Assembly (NCBI GenBank): GCA_030652805.1
Contig: JAUSPT010000055.1
Location: 3,786 to 67,785 of the forward strand
Direction of reading: 5' to 3'
DNA length: 64,000 nt
From: a bacterium
GTDB lineage: Bacteria; JAHJDO01
The notes beneath the pieces are model-generated. The model saw nothing but the letters and a program-made list of their open reading frames with translations, searched no databases and was not told the DNA's origin. Shown piece by piece: positions 41,757-51,130 of the stretch (the stretch's first letter is position 1; every line of letters begins with the position of its first letter). The position numbers and the translations under genes were made by a program.

Positions 41757-43577
41757 TTGAGAATAAATATCCATTATAAGATTACGCTCCTCTTTGTAAT
41801 GATTATTGCTGTCATGCTTTTTGGAATCTATCTTTATCTTAACAAAAGCCTACGCAAGTACTCCTACCAGCGTATTGAAACAAACCTAATAAAGCAAACA
41901 TCATTTGCTAAATCATACATTGAAGAAAATTTTACTAAGAAAATTCAATCTTATGAATTAGATAAAATAGCTGATAAGATTGGCAGGGACTTAGGTTTGC
42001 GCGTTACTATTATTGGTATTGATGGCACAGTCTTTGGCGATTCAGAGCTAGACGGGAAAAAACTTATTGAGGTTGAAAATCATCTTTATAGACCTGAAGT
42101 CCAACAGGCGCTTAAGGGGTTTTCAGCAGCCAAGTCCGGAATTGGGAAAAGCAGACGTTTTAGCGCCACGATAAAAAAGGATATGCTTTACATTGCTTCT
42201 GTTTTTGGCAAAGAAAAGCTACAAGGTGTAGTAAGATTGTCAATGCCGCTTTCCGAAATTGAATTAATATCAAGCCACTTAAGGGAAACGTTAATTCTTT
42301 CTCTTTTCCTTGCGTTCATTCTGGCAGTTATTGTTAGTTTTGCCGCCTCATTATTTATATCAAAACCGACAAAAGAAATGTCTTTGGCAGCTAAAGCAGT
42401 AGCTGATGGTGATTTCTCTAAAAGGATTTCAATCTCAACAAAAGATGAAATAGGAGATCTTGCAAAGGCATTTAATTTCATGTCTCGTCAAATTAAAACG
42501 CGGATTGAAGAGGTTACTACGAATAAATCCCGATTGGAAGCGGTGCTTTTGAGCATGTCTGAAGGAGTAATGGTTGTTGATATAAAAGGAGCAATCTTAT
42601 TGATGAATCAATCCCTTAAAGATTTTTTGCTTGTAAAAGGAGACCCTGTAGGTAAAAAACCTCTTGAAATAGTACGTAACATTGAGATTCAGGAAATTGC
42701 AGATAACAGCTTAAGATTAAAGCGTGGGGTTGAATCTCGCGAAATATCTGTTTTCCTCCCAGAGGAGAAAATTCTATTACTACACGCAACACCAATTATT
42801 CGAGATAGCAAAATAGAAGGTGCTGTTTTTGTATTTCACGATATAACAGAACTGAGACATCTTGAAAGAATTCGCCGGGAGTTTGTAGCCAATGTTTCTC
42901 ATGAACTAAGAACACCTGTATCGAGCATTAAAGGTTATGCTGAAACCTTGCTGGAAGGAGCAATGGATGACAAAGAGAATGCCATGGATTTCTTGAAAAT
43001 AATTCATTCCGATTCTGAGCGACTGGCAAGATTGATTGATGACCTTCTGGACTTATCTAAAATAGAATCAGACAAGCTTAAATCGACTTTAAAGCAATGC
43101 GCTATTGAACCTATCATCAAAAGAGTGGTTTTCAGCTTAAATAAACAGGCAAAAGATAAATCAATTAAAATTCAGACAGATATTCCTAAAGATATATCTG
43201 ATGTTTTAGCTGATGAAGCAAGAATTGCTCAAGTTCTGTTGAACCTCATAGATAATGCCGTAAAATATACTCAAGAAGGAGACGAAGTTACTATATCTGC
43301 TAAAGAGAAGGATGGGTTTGTTCAAGTTGATGTCACTGATACAGGTATTGGTATTCCAGAAAAAGACATTTCTCGACTCTTTGAACGCTTTTACCGTGCA
43401 GATAAAGCTCGTTCCCGCGAATTGGGCGGAACTGGTTTAGGGCTTTCAATTGTTAAGCATATTGTTCAGGCCCATAACGGGCAGGTTTCCGTTCAAAGCG
43501 TATTAGGTAAAGGCTCCACTTTTAGCTTTACTATTGCAAAAGTTAAAAAGAATGGCAAGAAATTTACTAAAATTTAA
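41757..43577 (+). CDS. phoR: phosphate regulon sensor histidine kinase PhoR
   Basis: A 606-residue kinase with a TTG start (AGAGGA 10 bp upstream) 2 bp after phoB. Transmembrane helices at about 9-28 and 177-201 flank a ~150-residue extracytoplasmic domain. HAMP (about 200-252), PAS (about 255-365), HisKA with H382 in VSHELRTPVSS, then N, G1 and G2 boxes (NLIDNAVKYT, VTDTGIGIPE, GGTGLGLSIVKHI). The order TM-sensor-TM-HAMP-PAS-kinase is that of PhoR/PnpS-type proteins with a periplasmic domain. It would phosphorylate PhoB when phosphate is scarce. Confidence 0.92.
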   Translation: MRINIHYKITLLFVMIIAVMLFGIYLYLNKSLRKYSYQRIETNLIKQTSFAKSYIEENFTKKIQSYELDKIADKIGRDLGLRVTIIGIDGTVFGDSELDGKKLIEVENHLYRPEVQQALKGFSAAKSGIGKSRRFSATIKKDMLYIASVFGKEKLQGVVRLSMPLSEIELISSHLRETLILSLFLAFILAVIVSFAASLFISKPTKEMSLAAKAVADGDFSKRISISTKDEIGDLAKAFNFMSRQIKTRIEEVTTNKSRLEAVLLSMSEGVMVVDIKGAILLMNQSLKDFLLVKGDPVGKKPLEIVRNIEIQEIADNSLRLKRGVESREISVFLPEEKILLLHATPIIRDSKIEGAVFVFHDITELRHLERIRREFVANVSHELRTPVSSIKGYAETLLEGAMDDKENAMDFLKIIHSDSERLARLIDDLLDLSKIESDKLKSTLKQCAIEPIIKRVVFSLNKQAKDKSIKIQTDIPKDISDVLADEARIAQVLLNLIDNAVKYTQEGDEVTISAKEKDGFVQVDVTDTGIGIPEKDISRLFERFYRADKARSRELGGTGLGLSIVKHIVQAHNGQVSVQSVLGKGSTFSFTIAKVKKNGKKFTKI

Positions 43578-43582
43578 CTTTC

Positions 43583-43616
43583 CTGTAACGTTACTGTAAC
43601 AATTCCAGAGTATATT
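43583..43616 (+). promoter_or_regulatory. Pho box plus -10 upstream of the phosphoesterase gene
   Basis: CTGTAAC at 43583 and again at 43594 are exact direct repeats with an 11-bp period. A -10-like TATATT (43611-43616) begins 10 bp after the second. This is the classical PhoB-activated layout, with the box replacing the -35. Confidence 0.75.
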
Positions 43617-43660
43617 TGTAACTGGATGAAAGCAAATAGAACCAACATGAGAGGAGAGGT

Positions 43661-44422
43661 ATGAACAAAGGGGAAAAAGAGCAAATTCGTAAAAAGAAGA
43701 TTGTTCACATATCAGATCTGCATTTAGGTTCCGCTCAATTTCTGCCAGCGGTGCTGGAGGATGCTATGAATGAGATAAAATCTCTTAGCCCTGATATTGT
43801 AATCGTGACAGGTGACTTGACATCGGAAGGTTATCCATTTCAGTTTGAGAACGCAAAAGAATATCTTAAGAAAATCTCGGATACAAAAGTTCTTATCGTT
43901 CCAGGCAATCATGACTCTTACAATGTTGGCTATCTGCATTTCGAAAAAATATTCGGATATCGTTATGTCACACTCCATTATGATGGAATTACTATTTTAG
44001 GAATGGATTCCAGTGAGCCTGATTTGGACGACGGGCATATCGGTCGTGAACACTATAAGGAGATTGAATTTACATTTAAAGAAAATCCCGGCAATTTCAA
44101 AATCTTTTTTCTTCATCACCATCTTTTACCTGTTCCTCTAACTGGCAGGGAGAAAAACATCCTTGTTGATGCAGGAGATGTTCTTGAACTATTGATTAGG
44201 TCGGGAGTTAATCTTGTCCTTAGTGGTCACCGACATGTCCCGCATCTGTGGAAATTGAATAATATGTACCTGCTTAATGCAGGAACTGTTTCCACAAACC
44301 GTCTGCGAGGCAGCTCAAAACCTTCATACAATATTATTGAAATTGGCAGGAATCTAGTTATTAAACGAAAATATGTGGGAGCGGAAGATGATTACATTCT
44401 TGACGTACCTCTTGAGACTTAA
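43661..44422 (+). CDS. calcineurin-like metallophosphoesterase, putative Pho regulon member
   Basis: A 253-residue cytoplasmic enzyme with all metal motifs: HISDLHLGSAQ, VIVTGDLTSEG, VPGNHDSY, FFLHHHLLPVP and LSGHRHVPHLW. The family includes cyclic-nucleotide and phospholipid phosphodiesterases; the substrate here is not readable. A Pho-box promoter directly upstream and the position between phoR and pst genes suggest phosphate scavenging. AGAGGAGAGG precedes the ATG. Confidence 0.88.
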   Translation: MNKGEKEQIRKKKIVHISDLHLGSAQFLPAVLEDAMNEIKSLSPDIVIVTGDLTSEGYPFQFENAKEYLKKISDTKVLIVPGNHDSYNVGYLHFEKIFGYRYVTLHYDGITILGMDSSEPDLDDGHIGREHYKEIEFTFKENPGNFKIFFLHHHLLPVPLTGREKNILVDAGDVLELLIRSGVNLVLSGHRHVPHLWKLNNMYLLNAGTVSTNRLRGSSKPSYNIIEIGRNLVIKRKYVGAEDDYILDVPLET

Positions 44423-44443
44423 CAAAATTTATAAGGTGTACTA

Positions 44444-45358
44444 ATGCCAAAACTTAATAAAACAGGTTCAATGATGACAAAGAGCGTTGTTACCATAAGT
44501 CCTGACAGCAATGTTATAGAGGCGGTTAAGTTAATGCGGGACAATAGACTAACCTATATCGTTGTTGTAAGCAGTAATTTACCTGTTGGAATAATTACGG
44601 AACAGGATATTGTGAAGATGGTGGCGAATGGGGAAAGCTTTAAGAAGCCAGTTTCAGAAACAATGTCGCATCCTCTTATAACAGCAAGCCCAGGAACATT
44701 GTTAAAAAAAGCTTTGAATATTATGAGAACCAATCATATTCGCCGTCTGCCGATCATTAAGAACGGATATTTAGTGGGACTTGTGACTGAGACACATTTA
44801 TTGGTTGCTTCAGGAAGAGCAATGGTAGAAATAGAACAAAAACAGCACAAAATGGAAAATCTGGCTATGAAAGATAAGCTCACAGGACTGTACAATCGCC
44901 GGTATTTTCACAGTGTTATGAAGAAGGAACTAAGCAGAGCAAGAAGATATGGGGCGCTTCTGTCTTTGATATTAATAGATATAGATTATTTCAAAAAAAT
45001 TAATGATACTTTTGGTCACTCGGTTGGCGATGCTGTTCTAAAAAAACTTTCTAAGATTTTTAAAGACAGCGCTCGTAAGGTTGATATTGTTTTTAGATAT
45101 GGCGGTGATGAATTTGCCATTGTCTGTCCTATATCCGGAACACGCTCTGCGCGGATTTTTGCAGAGCGATTAAGAAAAACTATTGAAAAGAAGCAGCTCA
45201 GATATAACGGGAATAAACTCGTCGTTACAATAAGCGCAGGTATATGTAAATATACTTCTGTGTACTCCAGTATAGAAAAGATAGTGGAAGGAGCTGATGA
45301 GGCTCTTTACCTAGCCAAACAAAACGGCAGAAATCAAGTCTGCGTGGCAGAAGAATAA
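44444..45358 (+). CDS. CBS-pair diguanylate cyclase (GGDEF)
   Basis: A 304-residue protein. Two CBS motifs (about 8-62 and 70-125; TKSVVTISPDSNVIEAVKLM, IRRLPIIKNGYLVGLV) are joined by a helix to a GGDEF domain (about 142-304). The active site is GGDEF at 220-224, preceded by NDTFGHSVGDAVLK and an intact I-site R211-KV-D214, which implies product inhibition. It should make c-di-GMP under control of a nucleotide bound to the CBS pair. It starts 21 bp after the phosphoesterase, probably on the same Pho-box transcript. PilZ proteins at 16989 and 18659 are possible receptors. Confidence 0.9.
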   Translation: MPKLNKTGSMMTKSVVTISPDSNVIEAVKLMRDNRLTYIVVVSSNLPVGIITEQDIVKMVANGESFKKPVSETMSHPLITASPGTLLKKALNIMRTNHIRRLPIIKNGYLVGLVTETHLLVASGRAMVEIEQKQHKMENLAMKDKLTGLYNRRYFHSVMKKELSRARRYGALLSLILIDIDYFKKINDTFGHSVGDAVLKKLSKIFKDSARKVDIVFRYGGDEFAIVCPISGTRSARIFAERLRKTIEKKQLRYNGNKLVVTISAGICKYTSVYSSIEKIVEGADEALYLAKQNGRNQVCVAEE

Positions 45359-45370
45359 CCTCCGCAACAT

Positions 45371-45422
45371 TTCACAAATACTTCACTTGTTCGTAATCCA
45401 TTCTTCATACTCATCCTATATT
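45371..45422 (+). promoter_or_regulatory. Pho-box-like direct repeats plus -10 upstream of small protein/porin
   Basis: TTCACA (45371), TTCACT (45382) and TTCATA (45404) occur at an 11-bp phase, with a poor match at the 45393 position. TATATT at 45417-45422 is a -10 candidate. It is weaker than the other two sites but has the same geometry. Confidence 0.5.
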
Positions 45423-45477
45423 CTCTAATCAAAGAAAAATCAAAAGTGTTGAATATGGGAAAAACAGGAAATACAAA

Positions 45478-45633
45478 ATGAAGATTGTTTTAGGAATGCT
45501 AATTCTAATATTTCTAGCTTTTCTTGGTTTTATGCATTACCGCTTTTCAAAGAGAACAGCGGATAGATTGGAAAAAATATTGAAAGGAGGTGAGTTAAGG
45601 GGAATAGAGATAGAAGACGAAGGAGAGGCGTAA
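45478..45633 (+). CDS. small single-pass membrane protein, unknown function
   Basis: A 51-residue product: an N-terminal membrane helix (VLGMLILIFLAFLGFM) and an acidic cytoplasmic-type tail (IEIEDEGEA). AGGAAATACAAA before the ATG is a good ribosome site. It lies between a Pho-box-like promoter and the porin gene, 46 bp before the latter, so is likely co-expressed on phosphate starvation. I do not recognise the family. Confidence 0.6.
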   Translation: MKIVLGMLILIFLAFLGFMHYRFSKRTADRLEKILKGGELRGIEIEDEGEA

Positions 45634-45679
45634 AGAAACAAAGCAAAGTAACTAAAATAAACGAAAGGAGATTTTAAAA

Positions 45680-46912
45680 ATGGGGAAAATGAGTAGGTTT
45701 CTACTAAGTGTTGTTGTCTTTCTAGTGGTAAGTTTCTCAAGTGTATCCTTTGCAGGTGAAATTGACATTCTTGTTGAGAAACTTATAGCAAAAGGGATTC
45801 TTACGCCGGTTGAGGGACAGGTTATTCTGGAAGAAACAAAGCAGGAGGTTACCAAAAAAATAGCGCAGGGTAAATCTTACGCTGTTCCTGAATGGGTTCA
45901 GAATACGAAGCTCAAAGGAGATTTAAGGTTGCGTTATCAATGGGAAGATCCTACAGATGCGATTGATCGGAGCAGAGAAAGGTATAGACTTAGACTTGGC
46001 GTTGAGTCAAAGATTAATGATAACATGAAGGTACATGCAGGGATAGCTTCTGGAAGTAATGATCCTCGCTCTACTAACGAAACTCTGGACGATACCTTTG
46101 AGACCAAGGGCGCAATGCTGGATTACGCCTATGCCGAGTGGCTGGCTGCGCCTTGGGCAACAGTTAAAGCAGGAAAGATACAGGGCGTAAAAAATTGTCT
46201 TTTTACAACCTCTGATCTTCTCTGGGATGGCGATATTAATCCTGAAGGAGTTTCGCTCCTGTTAAACAAAAAGATAGGAAACCTAGAGCTATTTGCGAAT
46301 GCAGGGTACTGGATCCTTGATGAATGGAGCGCTTCGGCGCATGATCCATCTATGTATGTGATTCAGCCGGGATTTAAGTATAAATTCAATGGAAACACTC
46401 ATTTAAAGGCGGGAGTGGCATGCTACAACTTTGAGAATATCGTAGGAAACAGCCAATTAGAACACTCTTCAGCAACTAACACTACTACAGGCGGCAAACT
46501 GAAGTATAGTTACAATAGTATCAATCCAAACATAGAATTCGGTATGAAGCAGCCATTAAATGGATTGGTTCCTTACGCGGCTATTTTTGGCGAGTATGTT
46601 GTAAATCCGGATCGTAGTGAGGCAAATGAGGGATATCTATGCGGAGTCAAATTCGGAGCTGAAAAGGTTAAAAAACTCCATGATTGGCAGTTCAAGTATA
46701 TGTACAGAGAGCTTGAGAAAGATGCGTGGCTGGATACATTTCCTGATTCCGATGCAATGGGCGGAGGAACTGACATAAAATGCCATGAGCTGGTTCTTGC
46801 CTATGGATTAGGGAAAAACACGGCGTTGGGGCTTGATTACTACTACGGAGACAGCATTGGAGGCGTGGAAGCGCACCATATTTTCCAGGTTGACTGGACA
46901 TTGAAGTTCTAG
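45680..46912 (+). CDS. putative outer-membrane porin (Porin_5-like)
   Basis: A 410-residue protein with a signal peptide (FLLSVVVFLVVSFSSVSFAG). An N-terminal helical segment (IDILVEKLIAKGILTPVEGQ) is followed by alternating beta strands (LKGDLRLRYQWEDP, RYRLRLGVESKINDNMKVHA) and a C-terminal strand ending in Phe (FQVDWTLKF), the BAM recognition signal. This fits the putative-porin family seen in many uncultured Gram-negatives. Next to pstS and a Pho-type promoter, it may serve phosphate entry, like PhoE or OprP; that is inference. AAAGGAG precedes the ATG. Confidence 0.85.
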   Translation: MGKMSRFLLSVVVFLVVSFSSVSFAGEIDILVEKLIAKGILTPVEGQVILEETKQEVTKKIAQGKSYAVPEWVQNTKLKGDLRLRYQWEDPTDAIDRSRERYRLRLGVESKINDNMKVHAGIASGSNDPRSTNETLDDTFETKGAMLDYAYAEWLAAPWATVKAGKIQGVKNCLFTTSDLLWDGDINPEGVSLLLNKKIGNLELFANAGYWILDEWSASAHDPSMYVIQPGFKYKFNGNTHLKAGVACYNFENIVGNSQLEHSSATNTTTGGKLKYSYNSINPNIEFGMKQPLNGLVPYAAIFGEYVVNPDRSEANEGYLCGVKFGAEKVKKLHDWQFKYMYRELEKDAWLDTFPDSDAMGGGTDIKCHELVLAYGLGKNTALGLDYYYGDSIGGVEAHHIFQVDWTLKF

Positions 46913-46935
46913 GAAATCACAGAATGTTTTCAATT

Positions 46936-46969
46936 TTGTCACACAATTGTCACAAATGAAATAAATAAT
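46936..46969 (+). promoter_or_regulatory. Pho box plus -10 upstream of pstS
   Basis: TTGTCACA at 46936 and 46947 is a perfect 8-bp direct repeat with an 11-bp period. AATAAT at 46964-46969 sits about 10 bp after it. It should drive pstSCAB-phoU when PhoB is phosphorylated. Confidence 0.78.
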
Positions 46970-46999
46970 GAATTAAAAAACAAAAGGAGGAATAGTCAA

Positions 47000-47824
47000 A
47001 TGAAAAGAATGATTTTACAAGGATTGTTAGGACTGTCTATTTTGGGACTAATGACACAGGGTGTCTGCGCAGGAAGCAATGACCGGCTTGTTATTCAGGG
47101 CTCAACTACTGTCCTGCCAATTGCCCAGAATTGCGCTGAAGTATTTATGCAAAAACATCCGAAAGCGGATATTTCAGTTAGGGGCGGCGGCTCAGGAACA
47201 GGTATTGCTGGTTTAATTGACGGAATATGCGATATTGCTGATTCTTCACGGCCAATAAAGAGCAAGGAACTAACTAACGCGGTAAACAGAAAAGTTGATC
47301 CTGTTGCTCATATAGTTGCTATGGATGGAATCGCGGTAATTGTGCATATTTCAAATCCAGTTAGCAAGCTCTCTCTTACTCAGCTTAAGGATATCTATAC
47401 TGGCAAGGTATCTAACTGGAATCAGCTTGGAGGAGAAAATAAAGAAATAGTTGCGATCTCAAGGGACGTTGCGTCCGGAACTTATGAGTGTTTCAGCAAA
47501 TTAGCCCTGAAGAAAGAGCGTGTTCGTCCTGACGCGCTTCTGCAGGCATCAAACGCGGCTGTTGTCTCAACAGTTAAACAAACGAAAGGCGCTATTGGTT
47601 ATGTAGGGATGGGATATTTAAGCTCTAATGTTAAAGGGCTGGCTGTGGAGGATATTCAACCTTCAATTGAGACTGTGCAAAAAGGAACATATCCTATTTC
47701 CCGTCCGCTGTTTATGTACACGAACGGCAAGCCAAAGGGATTGGCTAAGGATTTTATGGATTTTGTTTTAAGCGAAGATGGACAGGAAATTGTTAAGAAA
47801 CAGGGTTTTGTTTCCTTAAAGTAG
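47000..47824 (+). CDS. pstS: phosphate ABC transporter substrate-binding protein PstS
   Basis: A 274-residue periplasmic protein. A signal peptide ends at VCAGSND (the C makes a lipoprotein possible, but the lipobox is imperfect). The phosphate site is visible in LVIQGSTTVLPIAQ, VRGGGSGTGIAGLIDG, DIADSSRPIK and ISRDVASGTYECF. It delivers phosphate to PstCA. AAAGGAGG precedes the ATG, and pstC starts 7 bp after the stop. Confidence 0.96.
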   Translation: MKRMILQGLLGLSILGLMTQGVCAGSNDRLVIQGSTTVLPIAQNCAEVFMQKHPKADISVRGGGSGTGIAGLIDGICDIADSSRPIKSKELTNAVNRKVDPVAHIVAMDGIAVIVHISNPVSKLSLTQLKDIYTGKVSNWNQLGGENKEIVAISRDVASGTYECFSKLALKKERVRPDALLQASNAAVVSTVKQTKGAIGYVGMGYLSSNVKGLAVEDIQPSIETVQKGTYPISRPLFMYTNGKPKGLAKDFMDFVLSEDGQEIVKKQGFVSLK

Positions 47825-47831
47825 GTTAAAA

Positions 47832-48710
47832 ATGAGAAGAGAGCAGAAGGAAAATCTAATCAGAAGACTGTTTTGCCTGTTTTCCCTGCTCTCTATTCTC
47901 TTTCTTCTGGGAATAGTAATAGTTTTATTTAAAGAAGGTCTGCCAATTTTTAGGAAAATTTCTCTGGCAAGATTTTTGTCAGGGAAACTATGGTATCCTA
48001 CCTACGAACCCCCTGATTTCGGGATTCTGCCTTTGCTTTTAGGTTCTCTCTGGGTTACCTTGGGAGCATTGATTATTGCCGTCCCATTGGGTATTGCTTC
48101 AGCTATTTACATCTCAGAAGCGGCTCAACCAAAGATAAAAACGTTTATAAAACCGATAATAGAACTCCTTGCTGGTATCCCTTCCGTGGTTTACGGCTTC
48201 TTTGGAATGGTAATTGTAGCTCCTTTAGTACAGAAGGTATTCGGATTGCCTGTGGGCTTGAATGCATTTACGGCCTCCATTCTTTTGGGTATTATGGCTA
48301 TCCCCACTATAACCAGTATTTCCGAAGATGCAATTTCGGCGGTTCCCAAGAGTTTTAAAGAAGCCTCTTATGCCTTAGGAGCAAATAAATGGGAGACGAC
48401 TATTAGGGTAACTGTTCCTGCCGCCGCAGGAGGAATAAGCACCGCCGTTATTTTGGGCATGGGCAGGGCTATTGGCGAAACAATGACCGTGTTAATGGTT
48501 GCTGGTGGAGCGGCAGTTATTCCTCATTCTTTTTTCCGACCAGTACGTACGATGACTGCTACTATTGCTGCTGAGATGGGGGAAACAGTTGTGGGAGGCG
48601 ATCACTACCACGCCTTATTTGCTATTGCTATAGTTCTTTTTCTAATGACCTTAACTTTTAATATTGTTGCTGACCTTTTAGCTCAGAGATTCAGGAGGAG
48701 ATTACGTTGA
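47832..48710 (+). CDS. pstC: phosphate ABC transporter permease PstC
   Basis: A 292-residue inner-membrane permease with six predicted helices. The binding-protein-dependent transport motif is EASYALGANKWETTIRVTVP (EAA loop). ELLAGIPSVVYGFFGM and GRAIGETMTVLMVAGG are PstC-typical. It overlaps pstA by 4 bp (GTTGA at the junction), so the two subunits are translationally coupled. Confidence 0.95.
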   Translation: MRREQKENLIRRLFCLFSLLSILFLLGIVIVLFKEGLPIFRKISLARFLSGKLWYPTYEPPDFGILPLLLGSLWVTLGALIIAVPLGIASAIYISEAAQPKIKTFIKPIIELLAGIPSVVYGFFGMVIVAPLVQKVFGLPVGLNAFTASILLGIMAIPTITSISEDAISAVPKSFKEASYALGANKWETTIRVTVPAAAGGISTAVILGMGRAIGETMTVLMVAGGAAVIPHSFFRPVRTMTATIAAEMGETVVGGDHYHALFAIAIVLFLMTLTFNIVADLLAQRFRRRLR

Positions 48711-49561
48711 AACTAAGAAAGATTAGAGAATTTTTAGGTTTTGCGATATTAAGATTGGCTACAGTAATTATTCTGTTAACACTTTTTATTATCATTTATT
48801 TTATCGCTGTCAGGGGATTTAAAGTAGTTAATTGGCAATTCTTAACTCAGATGCCTCGTTCGGGAATGACTGCGGGAGGAATTCTGCCGGCGATTTTAGG
48901 CACATTTTACCTCGTTGTTTGCGCAATCTGCTTTGCCTTGCCTTTGGGAGTAGCAGCGGCAATATATTTAACTGAGTACGCAAGACAGGGTCTGTTAATA
49001 AGAATAATCCGTATTGGAATAAATAATCTTGCTGGGGTTCCTTCAGTGGTATTTGAGCTTTTTGGATTAGCGGTATTTGTTAAATTCTTCGGGTTTGGTA
49101 TATCTATTTTATCAGGCGGTCTTACTCTTGGAATATTAATCCTGCCCACAATTATCCGCGCTAGTGAGGAATCGCTATTTGTTGTTCCGCAATCTTTTCG
49201 TGAGGCTTCTCTTGCTCTGGGCGCAACCAAATGGCAGACTATTCGCAAAGTGGTATTGCCAAATGCTGTCTCAGGAATATTGACAGGTTCAATATTAGGT
49301 ATTGGCAGAGCTGCTGGAGAAACTGCGCCAATACTCTTTACAGCAGTAACATTCTATAGCATGAGACTACCTCGTTCAATATTTAGCGAAGTGCAAGCGC
49401 TTCCCTATCATATCTATGCTCTGATGACCGAAGGCACACATCCTGAGGCTCAAATCTCTATTGCTTACGGCACAGCTTTAGTTTTGATATTTTTGGTTTT
49501 AGGAATAGATTTAGTCGCAATTATTATACGTAATCGATTTAGAAGGAGGAAGAAGTGGTAA
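48707..49561 (+). CDS. pstA: phosphate ABC transporter permease PstA
   Basis: A 284-residue permease with a TTG start inside the pstC end. [20 protein letters not shown], the EAA loop [20 protein letters not shown] and [17 protein letters not shown] are characteristic of PstA. It forms the membrane channel with PstC and overlaps pstB by 7 bp. Confidence 0.95.
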   Translation: MKLRKIREFLGFAILRLATVIILLTLFIIIYFIAVRGFKVVNWQFLTQMPRSGMTAGGILPAILGTFYLVVCAICFALPLGVAAAIYLTEYARQGLLIRIIRIGINNLAGVPSVVFELFGLAVFVKFFGFGISILSGGLTLGILILPTIIRASEESLFVVPQSFREASLALGATKWQTIRKVVLPNAVSGILTGSILGIGRAAGETAPILFTAVTFYSMRLPRSIFSEVQALPYHIYALMTEGTHPEAQISIAYGTALVLIFLVLGIDLVAIIIRNRFRRRKKW

Positions 49562-50313
49562 TTAAAATTTCCATTCGTAATCTAAGTGTTTGGTATCAGG
49601 ATATCCAAGCAGTAAAAAATGTAAGCCTTGATATCGAGAAAAACAAGGTTACTGCTATCATTGGTCCGTCGGGATGCGGTAAATCCACGCTTATTAGATC
49701 TATTAACAGGATGAACGATATCATTTTTGGAGTAAAAGTCAAAGGAGAGATTATACTTGATGGAGAAAATGTTTGCGGGGAAGAGATTGATGTGGTTGAT
49801 GTAAGAAGAAGAATTGGAATGGTTTTTCAAAAATCCAACCCCTTCCCAAAATCTATCTTTGAAAATGTTGCTTACGGGCTTAAAGTCAACGGGTACACTA
49901 ATAGAAGAGAAGAAGTCATGCAAAGGGTTGAACAATCCCTGAAAGGCGCAGCTCTCTGGAATGAGGTTAAGGACAGATTGAATGATTCAGCGTTGGATTT
50001 ATCAGGCGGTCAACAGCAGCGCCTATGTATTGCCCGCGCATTGGCAGTTGAACCCGAGGTAGTTCTTTTTGATGAGCCCTGTTCCGCATTGGACCCGACT
50101 GCTACAGCAAAAATTGAGGAACTTATTCAAGAGTTAAAAAAGAAATATACCATTGCCATAGTAACCCACAATATGCAGCAGGCAGCCAGAATCTCCGATT
50201 TTTGTGCTTTTCTCATGCTTGGAGAATTGATAGAATTTGATAAGACCGATAAAATGTTTACAGCTCCTTCCAAAAAGGTTACTGAGGATTACATTACGGG
50301 AAGATTTGGATAG
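49555..50313 (+). CDS. pstB: phosphate ABC transporter ATPase PstB
   Basis: A 252-residue ABC ATPase with a GTG start overlapping pstA. Walker [13 protein letters not shown]-loop [20 protein letters not shown], signature LSGGQQQR, Walker [14 protein letters not shown] and H-loop VTHN are all intact. SNPFPKSI is diagnostic for PstB. GGAGGAAGAA immediately precedes the GTG. Confidence 0.97.
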   Translation: MVIKISIRNLSVWYQDIQAVKNVSLDIEKNKVTAIIGPSGCGKSTLIRSINRMNDIIFGVKVKGEIILDGENVCGEEIDVVDVRRRIGMVFQKSNPFPKSIFENVAYGLKVNGYTNRREEVMQRVEQSLKGAALWNEVKDRLNDSALDLSGGQQQRLCIARALAVEPEVVLFDEPCSALDPTATAKIEELIQELKKKYTIAIVTHNMQQAARISDFCAFLMLGELIEFDKTDKMFTAPSKKVTEDYITGRFG

Positions 50314-50336
50314 TTTTAATAAAAAAGGGGTATAAA

Positions 50337-51011
50337 ATGAAGAGACATTTTGATGAGGAATTGAAGGAATTAAATAACCAGTTATTAAGGATGGGCGCTT
50401 TTGTTGAGGAAGCTATCGTCCTGTCAGTAAAGGCATTGGTAAATCGCGACGCCGATCTGGCAGAGAAAGTTATCAAATCCGATGAAGCAATAGATATGTT
50501 GGAGATGGAAATAGATGAGCTATGTCTTAAGCTTTTGGCGCTTCATCAGCCGGCAGCGGTAGATTTGAGGTTTATTACTTCAGCAATGAAGATTAATAAT
50601 GACCTTGAACGTATAGGTGATCAGGCAGTTAATATTGCTGAACGTACTCATGAGATAATTAAGCAACCACTCCTTAAACCTTTAATAGATATCCCGCGTA
50701 TGGCAACATTAGCTCAGAAGATGACAAAAGATTCTATTGATGCCTTAGTAAATAAAGATGAGGCGTTAGCCAGAGATGTATGCAAGAGAGATAAGAAAGT
50801 AGATATCTTAAATGATCAAGTATTTAGAGAACTCCTAACTTATATGATGCAGGACACTAAGACGATTACAAGAGCGGTAGAACTTGTTTTGGTGGGAAGG
50901 CACTTGGAGCGCATAGCTGACCACGCTACAAACATTGCTGAGGACGTTATTTATTTTGTGAAAGGTAAGACAATAAAACATCATATAGAAAATAAAAAAG
51001 AGCAAATGTAG
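50337..51011 (+). CDS. phoU: phosphate transport system regulator PhoU
   Basis: A 224-residue two-repeat helical-bundle protein with metal-binding E/DxxxD motifs in each half (FITSAMKINNDLERIGDQAV, LVLVGRHLERIADHATNIAE). It relays the phosphate state from PstB to PhoR and limits uptake. It begins 23 bp after pstB and is the last gene of the phosphate module. The 159-bp gap to dprA has a 9-bp inverted repeat (CTTCAAGAA 51051, TTCTTGAAG 51080) without a T-run. Confidence 0.95.
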   Translation: MKRHFDEELKELNNQLLRMGAFVEEAIVLSVKALVNRDADLAEKVIKSDEAIDMLEMEIDELCLKLLALHQPAAVDLRFITSAMKINNDLERIGDQAVNIAERTHEIIKQPLLKPLIDIPRMATLAQKMTKDSIDALVNKDEALARDVCKRDKKVDILNDQVFRELLTYMMQDTKTITRAVELVLVGRHLERIADHATNIAEDVIYFVKGKTIKHHIENKKEQM

Positions 51012-51130
51012 GATTATAGGTAAAAATAACCAGTCCAAAATGCTCTCTTGCTTCAAGAAGAAAATAATAATGTAGTTGATTCTTGAAGTATCAGTTTAAC
51101 GAACTAACCGAAAGTCTAAAACATTCATAA

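Noticed and set aside
51051-51088. Inverted repeat CTTCAAGAA...TTCTTGAAG as a terminator after phoU
   Set aside because: The loop is about 20 bases and no T-run follows, so it does not meet the form of an intrinsic terminator.
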